A stretch of 64,000 nucleotides of DNA from Roseburia sp. AM59-24XD (GTDB lineage: Bacteria; Bacillota; Clostridia; Lachnospirales; Lachnospiraceae), in NCBI RefSeq assembly GCF_003478445.1, contig NZ_QUET01000019.1, forward strand, positions 18,000 through 81,999. The letters run 5' to 3'. Made by a program: the position numbers and the translations under genes. Positions 56,538 to 64,000 of this stretch are shown piece by piece. Positions within the stretch are counted from its first letter, which is position 1. The number at the start of each line of letters is the position of its first letter. The notes below the pieces were generated by a model. The model was not told the DNA's origin. It was given only the letters and a program-made list of their open reading frames with translations, and made no database searches.

Positions 56538-57919
56538 TCGAGATAATCCTTCAGCTTGCGGCTGCGGCTCGGATGTCTGAGCTTCCGAAGTGCCTTTGCC
56601 TCGATCTGACGGATACGCTCTCTTGTTACCTCAAACTCGCGTCCTACTTCCTCAAGTGTACGGGAACGTCCATCCTCCAGACCAAAACGAAGCTTAAGTA
56701 CCTTCTGTTCACGCTCTGTCAATGTGCCAAGCACTTCCTCAAGCTGCTCACGAAGAAGAGTAAATGCGGCTGCCTCTGCGGGTACTGGCACATTCTCATC
56801 CTGGATAAAGTCTCCAAGATGACTGTCCTCCTCCTCACCGATCGGTGTCTCTAACGATACCGGTTCAAGAGAGATCTTCTGGATCTCCCGGACACGGTCA
56901 ACCGGCATATTCATATGTTCTGCGATCTCCTCCGGATACGGTTCTCTTCCAAGCTCCTGTAAAAGCTGTCTCTGTACGCGGACAAACTTGTTGATCGTCT
57001 CTACCATATGAACCGGAATACGAATGGTTCTCGCCTGATCTGCGATCGCGCGCGTGATCGCCTGGCGAATCCACCATGTCGCATAGGTACTAAACTTATA
57101 GCCCTTCTTATAATCAAACTTCTCCACTGCCTTGATCAGTCCGAGGTTACCCTCCTGGATCAGGTCAAGGAACAGCATTCCACGTCCTACATAACGTTTG
57201 GCGATACTTACTACCAGACGAAGGTTTGCCTCCGCAAGCTTCTTCTTGGCTTCGGCATCTCCCTCCTCCATGCGCTTTGCAAGCTCTACCTCTTCATCCG
57301 CTGACAGAAGCGGTACCTTTCCGATCTCCTTCAGATACATACGAACCGGATCCTCAATACTGACGCCGTCCGGCACGGACAGATCGATATTTTCAATATC
57401 CTCCTCATCACCTTCGCCGCCTGCTTCCATACCAAGAATAATGTCATCATCCACATCGTCCTTATCATCAGAGATCTGGAACACATCAATGCCGTTATTT
57501 TCAAGATACTCGATGATCTTTTCCATCTTCTCCTCGTCCAACTCCATATCACCGAAGAAGTTGTTGATCTCCTGATACTCCAATACGTTCTTTTTGGTGT
57601 GTGCCAGCTCTTTAAGTGCATTCAGCTTCTCGATGAATTTCACCTCATGGTTCTCGTCCTTTTTGTCCTCGCCAGCTCCCTTTGTCTTGGACTTTGACGT
57701 CTTTTTGACAGTTTTCTTTTCACCGTCTGCAGCCGCCTTCTTTGTCTTAGTCTCTGCCTTCTTGGTTGTTTTGGTGGTTGTTTTTGTTGTCTTTTTGGTC
57801 GTCTTTTTCCCGCTATCCACAGAAGTAGTACCTTCAGCAGCTTTTTCGACGGTAGATTTCTTCATGGTTTCCTCCTTGGTCTCTGCCGTTTTTGTTGCCT
57901 GCTTTTTCTCTGTTGCCAT
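56534..57919 (-). CDS. rpoD: RNA polymerase primary sigma factor
   Basis: A 461-aa sigma-A. Region 1.2 starts near [19 protein letters not shown]; regions 2.1-2.4 include [40 protein letters not shown] and [17 protein letters not shown]; region 3 [19 protein letters not shown]; region 4.2 [20 protein letters not shown]. Residues 1-95 are a low-complexity Lys/Thr-rich tract ([19 protein letters not shown]) not usual in Bacillus sigma-A, preceding a shortened region 1.1. Starts after AAGGAAGG; follows dnaG. Confidence 0.97.
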   Translation of the reverse strand: MATEKKQATKTAETKEETMKKSTVEKAAEGTTSVDSGKKTTKKTTKTTTKTTKKAETKTKKAAADGEKKTVKKTSKSKTKGAGEDKKDENHEVKFIEKLNALKELAHTKKNVLEYQEINNFFGDMELDEEKMEKIIEYLENNGIDVFQISDDKDDVDDDIILGMEAGGEGDEEDIENIDLSVPDGVSIEDPVRMYLKEIGKVPLLSADEEVELAKRMEEGDAEAKKKLAEANLRLVVSIAKRYVGRGMLFLDLIQEGNLGLIKAVEKFDYKKGYKFSTYATWWIRQAITRAIADQARTIRIPVHMVETINKFVRVQRQLLQELGREPYPEEIAEHMNMPVDRVREIQKISLEPVSLETPIGEEEDSHLGDFIQDENVPVPAEAAAFTLLREQLEEVLGTLTEREQKVLKLRFGLEDGRSRTLEEVGREFEVTRERIRQIEAKALRKLRHPSRSRKLKDYLD

Positions 57920-57958
57920 ACGATACCTTCCTTTCTTACCTATAATTTTTCCAATTAT

Positions 57959-59736
57959 TTATGAAATATGCAGATTTACTGCACCTTGCAGCATTTTCTT
58001 TTGTTGCACCAGTTTCTGCAGCTCGTTCAGATCCGTGATCTGACCCGCCTGCCGTTCTATGCTGTGTTCCTTGATCTTTAAGATCAGGTCCGTGATCGCC
58101 TTTTTCTTTTCATCGTTCTCGATCTTACTGCCAAAGCTTGTCTGGAACATGGACGCTACCTTGTTCTGATCCTCAACCTCTTCGAAATGACCGATGATCC
58201 TTGCCGGCTCCAGATCTCCCCGATCCAGCTGATCGTAAAGCTCCTTTGCCACAGTCCGGTAAAGCCCCTCCTCAAAATCCTCCGGTTTGACCCACTCGCG
58301 GATCTGCACAAAAAGCTTTGGCTCCTCGATCAGCCAGGACAACAGCAAACGATAGGAATAGCTGATCCCTTCTCTTGTTTCCTTTTTCTTTCCTTTACGG
58401 ATCCGTTCCTGCTGCCGCTCCTCCATAACCTCCTGATAGCCCGAGGCATCTGATTGCCGTAACGCACCACAAGCTGTCTTAGATCCTCTGTCTTAATGTT
58501 GTACCTTGCCGCCACAGCTTCCAGATAGTTGTCTCTCTGGATCTTATCCTCGAAAACAAGAAGCTTCCTGGCTGTCTCATGGACGAATTTCGTCTTCTGC
58601 TCGGGATCGCTCATGGAATAATTCTTCTTGATGACCTCGATCTCGAAGAAAAAGCTGTTCTGTGCTTCCTCCATGCGCTTTTCAAATTCCTCCGCTCCAA
58701 GATTCTTAATAAACTCATCCGGATCCTTATAGGGTTCCATGTGGATCACCTTTCCGGTGATCCCCGCCCGGCGCAGCATCGGGATTGCACGCATCGCCGC
58801 CTTGATCCCGGCACCGTCACTGTCGTAGGTTAAAAGCACCTCATCGGTGTAGCGCCGGATCAGATTCGCCTGCTGCTCGGTAAATGCCGTTCCAAGAGAT
58901 GCCACGGCATTGGTAAAGCCCGCCTGATGCAGCGCGATCACATCCATATAACCCTCGCAGAGGATCATATTGCTGCGCTTTCCGCGCTTGGCGTAATTAA
59001 GACCAAACAGATTGCGGCTCTTATCGAAGATCTTTGTCTCCGGAGAGTTAAGGTACTTCGGCTTGGCATCTCCCATCACACGACCGCCAAATCCGATGAC
59101 ACGGTTGTTCGCATCCATGATCGGGAACATGACTCTGTTCCAGAACTTGTCATACGCACCACGCTCGTCCATCTTAAATAACCCGGTCTCCTTGAGCACG
59201 CTGTCGCTGTAGCCTTCCTTTTTCATGTACTGGTACAGCTCTCCTCCGCCCTGCCCGGCATATCCGAGTCCAAAGTGAAGGATCGTCTCATCGCTCAAGC
59301 CTCTCCCTGTCAGATAATCATAGCCGGGCTTTCCTCTCGGCGACTTGAGTAATGCAAAATAATACCGTGCCGCCTTCTTATTGATCTCAAGCAGCGTCTG
59401 TCTGAGACTTTCCTGCTGCTTTTGCTGCGCTGTCATCTCCTGCTTCGGCAGTTCAATGCCGGCCTCCTGTGCCAGCATTTCCATTGCCTCCGGGAAGGTG
59501 AGATTCTCATATTCCATCACAAAGGTCAGTACATTGCCCCCCACGCCGCAGCCAAAGCACTTGTACATCTGCCTTGCCGGATTCACATGGAAGGACGGCG
59601 TCTTCTCATTATGAAACGGACACAATCCCGTATATCCGCTGCCTGCCCGCTTCAGCCGGACGTACCTGCCGATCACGCTGACAATATCACTGCGCGACCG
59701 TACCTCTTCGATCTGTTCCTCGGAATACCACGGCAT
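57959..59736 (-). CDS. dnaG: DNA primase, frameshifted
   Basis: Primase of about 592 aa. CHC2 zinc finger LCPFHNEKTPSFHVNPARQM then CFGCG; the catalytic Toprim fold ILCEGYMDVIALHQAG and LTYDSDGAGIKAA; the C-terminal helicase-binding domain (57959-58426) with SWLIEEPKLFVQIREW. The long part ends at 58330 in an unlikely basic tail; at about 58445 one more C gives NQMPSGYQEVMEERQQERI and joins the two parts. Essential gene, so sequence error is likely. The start at 59736 follows AGAGGTGAGACA. Upstream of rpoD. Confidence 0.96.
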
Positions 59737-59760
59737 TGTCTCACCTCTTTCTAAATCAAA

Positions 59761-59795
59761 ATAACTAATACAGCGCAAACCACTATATTAGTTAT
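59761..59795 (-). terminator. Hairpin between dgt and dnaG
   Basis: ATAACTAATA and TATTAGTTAT form a perfect 10-bp inverted repeat with a 15-base loop, followed on the minus strand by TTTGATTT. It may attenuate read-through from dgt into dnaG-rpoD, or be an operator. Confidence 0.5.
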
Positions 59796-59828
59796 TCGAC
59801 AAAGATTTTATTTTTCCTTTTTTTTATT

Positions 59829-60869
59829 TTAACGATGTTCTGTTCCGACCAGACTCCATGCCTTCGGGATCATCAGATCCTTGTACAGATTAACCATATA
59901 ACGGTCACTCATACAGGCAATAAAATCGCAGACCGCGCGCTCCGGCGTCTCTCCGAGAAGGATCAGTGCCGAAAACTCACTTGGAAGCTCCTCCGTATGA
60001 TGTATGTAATAATCATAAAGCTGCTCGATCAGCGTTTCTACCTTTTTCTCTTCGCTTTTGGCAGCGGGGTTGGTATAGACATTCTCATACATATAACTGC
60101 GCAGGGAAAACATTGCTTTCTCCACCTCCGGCGACATACAGATATCATCCTTTCCTTCGCTGTTGCGGACAATATCGTGAACCAGTGTGTTGAGACGGTG
60201 ATTCGTGCTGTGACCCAGCACATCCGTCAGCCAGTATGGAATCTCCTCTTCCTTAATGATCCCGGCGCGGATCGAATCGTCAATATCGGAATTGATATAG
60301 GCGATCTTATCCGAGAGACGCACGATCTTACCCTCCAGTGTTGCCGGCGTCAGGCTGGTCTGATGATTCAGGATACCGTCCCGCACTTCCCAGGTCAGAT
60401 TCAGTCCCATACCGTCCTTCTCGAGACGTTCCACCACACGCACGCTCTGCTCATTGTGCCGGAAGCCTCCCATATCCTTCGTGATCCGGTTCAATGCTCT
60501 CTCCCCCGCGTGACCAAACGGCGTATGACCCAGATCATGTCCGAGTGCGATCGCCTCCGTAAGATCCTCATTGAGCTGCAGCGCTCTGGCGATGGTTCTT
60601 GCATTCTGCGCAACCTCCAGCGTATGCGTCATACGCGTCCGGTAGTGGTCGCCCTCCGGTGCCAGGAAAACCTGCGTTTTCTGCTTTAAGCGCCGGAATG
60701 CCTTACTGTGAAGGATGCGATCCCTGTCTCTCTGATAATCCGTGCGGATATCACACTGCTCTTCCAGCCGGTCTCTTCCGCGGGTCTCATCTGCAAAACC
60801 GGCATGCGCACTTAATATCTCATGCTCCCTTTGTTCCTGTCTCTGTCGAAGATTTCTTTCCTGCTCCAT
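59829..60869 (-). CDS. dGTPase-family HD phosphohydrolase
   Basis: A 346-aa deoxyguanosine-triphosphatase-like protein that would hydrolyse dNTPs to deoxynucleoside and triphosphate. HD metal site: RTRMTHTLEVAQNARTIARA and EAIALGHDLGHTPFGHAGE, with Asp in LSDKIAYINSDIDD. The dGTPase N-terminal stretch CDIRTDYQRDRDRILHSKAF is present. Often annotated dgt; specificity for dGTP is not shown. AAAGGTG before the start. Confidence 0.92.
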   Translation of the reverse strand: MEQERNLRQRQEQREHEILSAHAGFADETRGRDRLEEQCDIRTDYQRDRDRILHSKAFRRLKQKTQVFLAPEGDHYRTRMTHTLEVAQNARTIARALQLNEDLTEAIALGHDLGHTPFGHAGERALNRITKDMGGFRHNEQSVRVVERLEKDGMGLNLTWEVRDGILNHQTSLTPATLEGKIVRLSDKIAYINSDIDDSIRAGIIKEEEIPYWLTDVLGHSTNHRLNTLVHDIVRNSEGKDDICMSPEVEKAMFSLRSYMYENVYTNPAAKSEEKKVETLIEQLYDYYIHHTEELPSEFSALILLGETPERAVCDFIACMSDRYMVNLYKDLMIPKAWSLVGTEHR

Positions 60870-60937
60870 ACAAACACCTTTCTTTCACAGACCGCCGGAA
60901 CGATGCAGATGCGCCCACCGTCCCTCATGACGGTTTA

Positions 60938-62410
60938 CTACTGTTCACACTGCTTTCCATAATAATAAAATCCCTTACTCTCGCAGAGACGGACCGGAAC
61001 GATTGTTCCGATCAGGGATGCATCTCCCGGAAAATGTACCAGATAATTTCTCGCCGTTCTTCCTGTCACATATCCGGTCTCCTGCTTATTGACATCCTCT
61101 ACAAGAACATCCTCCACCACACCTGCTCCCGCCTGCGTCTTCTCGGCTGAGATCTCCTGCACTCTCTTAAGGAGCCGGTCAAAGCGTTCCTTTACAACCT
61201 CCTCCGGCACCTGATCCTCCATCGCTGCCGCCGGTGTACCGGTACGTTTACTGTATATAAAGGTAAAGGCGCTGTCATACTGCACTTTCTCTACAACATC
61301 CATAGTATCTTCAAAATCCTGCTCGGTCTCCCCCGGAAATCCTACAATAATATCGGTTGTCAGCGCAATATCCGGCATTGCCTTTTTGATCTTAGCCGCC
61401 AACTCCAGATAGCTCTCCTTCGTATAATGACGGTTCATGATCTTTAACAGTCTGCTGCTTCCGGACTGCAGCGGCAGATGAAGCTGTCTGCAGACCTTTT
61501 GAGAATGTGCCATCACATCGATCAGCTCATCCGACAGATCCTTCGGATGGGAAGTCATAAAACGGATCCTCTGAAGTCCCTCGATCTCATCCACCTGCTT
61601 TAGAAGCTGCGCAAATGTCACCGGATGCTCCAGATTCTTCCCGTAGGAATTCACATTCTGACCAAGCAGCATGATCTCTACCACGCCATCCGCCACAAGC
61701 TCCCTGATCTCACGGATGATCTCCTCCGGCTCACGGCTCCGCTCCCTTCCGCGTACATACGGAACAATACAATAGCTGCAGAAGTTATTGCAGCCAAACA
61801 TAATATTTACACCACTCTTAAAGGAATACTTTCTCTCGATCGGAAGCTCCTCCACGATCGCATCCGTGTCCTTCCAGACATCGACGATCATACGCTTTTT
61901 GGCAGAAGTATCAAACACACGCATCGCCAAAAGCTCCGCGAACTTGAAAATATTATGGGTTCCAAAGATGATATCTACGTTGCGGTAGCTTGTTTTGATC
62001 TTATCCACGACCGTCTGCTCCTGCATCATGCAGCCGCAGAGCATCGTCAGCATCTCCGGGTTCTTTTTCTTGTAACGCTTGAGCTGTCCCAAGTGACCGT
62101 ACACCTTGAGATTTGCATTCTCACGCACGGTACAGGTATTGTAAAGCACAAGATCTGCTTCCTCCTGATCTGTCTCCTCGTAGCCGATCATCTGCAGAAT
62201 GCCAAGAATCTTCTCGGAATCTCTCGCATTCATCTGGCAGCCGAAGGTTGTCACACACGCAGTCAACGGTCTGCCAAGCTCACGCTTCTTATCCTCCATC
62301 CAAAGCTGCAGCTTACGGATGAAATAATACTGGCGCTCCGGCTCTTTCTCCGGCGGTGCCATGGTCATGTCCATCGACTCAACGATTTTTGTCATTTCTA
62401 TTCTGTCCAC
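60938..62410 (-). CDS. miaB: tRNA-2-methylthio-N6-isopentenyladenosine synthase MiaB
   Basis: A 490-aa radical SAM methylthiotransferase that modifies A37. Cluster cysteines VTTFGCQMNARDSEKI, YNTCTVRENANLK, LCGCMMQEQ; radical SAM motif CNNFCSYCIVPYVRGRERSR; C-terminal TRAM domain. The start is taken as GTG 62410, 10 bases after AAAGGAG; ATG 62395 is the alternative. The N-terminal extension of about 45 residues before the first domain is usual in Clostridia. Strong promoter upstream. Confidence 0.95.
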   Translation of the reverse strand: MDRIEMTKIVESMDMTMAPPEKEPERQYYFIRKLQLWMEDKKRELGRPLTACVTTFGCQMNARDSEKILGILQMIGYEETDQEEADLVLYNTCTVRENANLKVYGHLGQLKRYKKKNPEMLTMLCGCMMQEQTVVDKIKTSYRNVDIIFGTHNIFKFAELLAMRVFDTSAKKRMIVDVWKDTDAIVEELPIERKYSFKSGVNIMFGCNNFCSYCIVPYVRGRERSREPEEIIREIRELVADGVVEIMLLGQNVNSYGKNLEHPVTFAQLLKQVDEIEGLQRIRFMTSHPKDLSDELIDVMAHSQKVCRQLHLPLQSGSSRLLKIMNRHYTKESYLELAAKIKKAMPDIALTTDIIVGFPGETEQDFEDTMDVVEKVQYDSAFTFIYSKRTGTPAAAMEDQVPEEVVKERFDRLLKRVQEISAEKTQAGAGVVEDVLVEDVNKQETGYVTGRTARNYLVHFPGDASLIGTIVPVRLCESKGFYYYGKQCEQ

Positions 62411-62465
62411 AGGTTCTGTACTCCTTTTCTCAATTCCTTATCAGCCCGAAGGGTATATATAATTT

Positions 62466-62494
62466 ATGATAGCATACGCCCCGCAAATAGTCAA
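62466..62494 (-). promoter_or_regulatory. Sigma-A promoter of miaB
   Basis: On the minus strand TTGACT (62494-62489), 17-bp spacer, TATCAT (62471-62466) with a TGC extension before the -10. It lies between the upstream gene's stop and miaB. Confidence 0.75.
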
Positions 62495-62505
62495 AAGTAC
62501 ACACT

Positions 62506-63722
62506 TCAGCCCTCCGGATGACAAAGTCCGCATGGAGAGTATCCCGCCTTATGTGCCGCCGCGATGCTCTTAAAATACACACGGTTCTTCTCATAAGGAA
62601 GACCGCTGCAGCTCGGCAGATGGAACTTTTTGGAATTGATGTTTCCAATATATTTCTGTCCCTTGGCAAGCGCCGGCGCACTTCCCTGCGCTGTGGTTCC
62701 TCCCGAGGTATTCTTACTGCCTGAGATCTGGCTTTTCGAGCCGTCGGCTGCGATCAGACTGCTGCTTCCGTACTCTCTGTAGGACCAGAGTCTGCTCGGA
62801 CTTTTGTTCCATTTGATACTGCTTCCGTTGCTTGTCGCATGATCGTCCCCTGCTGATCGGTACGGAATATCTTTGTGCCGATCGCTTTAAAACGACTCAT
62901 GGCACCCTGCGCCGGATGACCGTATTTATTGTCCGCGCCACAGCTTATCACGGTATACTTCGGTTTCATCGCCTGTAAGAACTTCTCTGACGATGCGTTG
63001 GCACTGCCATGGTGTCCTGCCATATAGACATCACAGGACAGGCTCTGTTTACCGGCAAGCATCTCATACTCGCTCTCCGTCTCCGCATCGCCCGTAATCA
63101 CAAAGCGGTTTCTTCCGTTGACCAGCTTTAAGGCAACCGAATAATCATTCTCATTCGTATAGCTGCTGCGGTTCGGCGCAAGGATCGTAAACTTCGCCTT
63201 GCCAAGAGAATACTTTGCCCCCACCTTCGGGCGTGTCGTTGCAATCTTCTTCTGTGCAATAATGTTGCAGTAGGACTGATATACTCTGGAATCCGTCGTA
63301 TAATCCGGTGCGATCACTCGTTTTACCGGAAATACATTGAGTGCACCCACGACTCCATTGAGATGGTCGGCATCATAATGACTCACCACCACATAATCTA
63401 ACTTCTTGACCTTCTGGCGTTTCAGATAGCTGACCACCTTGGAAGAGGCATCCCTGTCTCCACCGTCGACCAGCATAAAATGCGAGCCCGACTGCACAAG
63501 CACGGCGCTTCCCTGTCCCACGTCAATATAATGCACCTTCATCGTGGACTTTCCTGCTGCGAAAGCCTTCTGAATGCTGCCGGTATCCTCCTGTACCGTC
63601 TGTTGCTTTTCAACCGGCAAAGCCCCGCCGTTATTATCGCTGTTAAAACCATTTACGCCTCCGATCAGCATCGCTGCCATAAGAAGGCCGATTATAAATT
63701 TTTTCATTCCTTTTGTACGCAA
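62506..63722 (-). CDS. Secreted ComEC-like metallo-beta-lactamase-fold protein, frameshifted
   Basis: About 405 aa, exported by a signal peptide (FIIGLLMAAMLIGGVNG). The metallo-beta-lactamase fold has VVSHYDADHLNGV as metal site, RFVITGDAETESEYEML, and YMAGHHGSANASSEKFL, close to the ComEC C-terminal domain. The frame as given stops at 62754; at about 62840 one more T gives IIATSNGSSIKWNK and an extra tail of about 105 residues ending KFHLPSCSGLPYEKN ... SPCGLCHPEG, stop at 62506. That tail, with HLPSC and CGLCH, is a known partner of secreted MBL and nuclease proteins. Start is TTG 63722 after GGAGAG, or ATG 63707. Confidence 0.85.
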
Positions 63723-63884
63723 AAAACCACTCTCCTTTATTCAGATCTATCATACATTTTTAGTGTATCACAGATTCCAAACCATGAAAAGAGTGGTTCT
63801 TTACACTGTTTATTTCATTAATTTTGAGAAGGCTTAATGACTCAAACTGATATGTAATGACTTTTGTCAAGAGTAAATTCGAAA

Positions 63885-64000
63885 AAAATCAAAAAAAAAT
63901 TAATTATTCTGTTTTCTGAAGGCACCCAGAAAGAGCTTCGGAGTATCAGTTCCCGGCATTGGCCACTCTGATATACGTGGATTGGTTACCTACAGGTCAA
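63885..64000 (-). ncRNA. Putative structured RNA 3' end or leader with terminator
   Basis: No open frame covers this part of the minus strand. Hairpins are visible (TATCAG with CTGATA enclosing GGC-CAAT-GCC; TTTCTG with CAGAAA), the last followed by about nine T at 63892-63900. This looks like the 3' end of a small RNA, or of a leader, whose 5' part lies beyond the window. I could not match it to 6S, SRP, tmRNA or RNase P. The gap 63723-63884 holds weak promoter-like boxes for the MBL gene. Confidence 0.45.

Noticed and set aside
59835..62521. Long plus-strand frames (280-300 residues) opposite dgt and miaB
   Set aside because: They are shadows created by the codon bias of the real minus-strand genes; no motifs or ribosome sites.

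Overview
The window reads as a chromosome segment of a spore-forming, Gram-positive anaerobe of the class Clostridia, most likely a Lachnospiraceae member. The grounds are spoIVA and a BofC-like gene, an NfnAB-type electron-bifurcating pair, a short HisG with HisZ, a housekeeping order typical of the group (plsX-acp-rnc-smc-ftsY, ffh-rpsP-khpA-rimM-trmD, dgt-dnaG-rpoD-trmK), purine-rich Shine-Dalgarno sites and moderate GC. I see no tRNA, rRNA, CRISPR array or insertion sequence.

Layout: almost everything is on the minus strand. 1-11000 holds a 5-formyl-THF cyclo-ligase (cut by the edge), a YnzC-family protein, two FAD oxidoreductases, a BofC-like protein, RNase HI, a MutS-like ATPase, a secreted NlpC/P60 hydrolase, a two-component pair and a small (p)ppGpp synthetase. 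11250-15320 holds spoIVA with a candidate sigma-E promoter, an ApbE lipoprotein and a glucosaminidase-domain protein. 15326-20352 is the trmD/rimM/khpA/rpsP/ffh block plus a DUF2007 protein, an AlkA-like glycosylase and ylxM. 29469-32385 is nfnB, nfnA and a CYTH protein. 32409-37827 is a partial his operon and 37961-45848 ilvA, ftsY, smc, rnc, acp and plsX. 46052-63722 holds cheR, ispH/rpsA, cmk, a BaiN-type flavoprotein, cinA, pgsA, rimO, folD, a nucleoside kinase, trmK, rpoD, dnaG, dgt, miaB and a secreted metallo-beta-lactamase-fold protein.

The accessory island at 20469-29320 is AT-rich and is the only place with plus-strand genes. It is an agr-type quorum-sensing locus: agrB, agrA and agrC run on the plus strand, while the signal-peptide gene agrD runs the other way and heads a six-gene minus-strand operon (AgrD, a small Sec-secreted protein, a solute-binding lipoprotein, a membrane-anchored propeller-like protein, a 663-aa ABC-2-type membrane protein and its ATPase). 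Between agrD and agrB lie direct repeats of LytTR type with a 21-bp period, facing both ways. This predicts that AgrA drives both arms, so the peptide signal would control a secreted factor and an export or immunity ABC system.

Two genome-scale signals cut across the annotation. First, twelve sites, several in essential genes (ffh, smc twice, dnaG), carry an apparent one-base loss that breaks or joins a reading frame; this looks like systematic homopolymer contraction in the assembly. Second, an 18-bp gapped palindrome, TGTCC-N8-GGACA, occurs nine times exactly, almost always inside genes, far above the random expectation of about 0.06.
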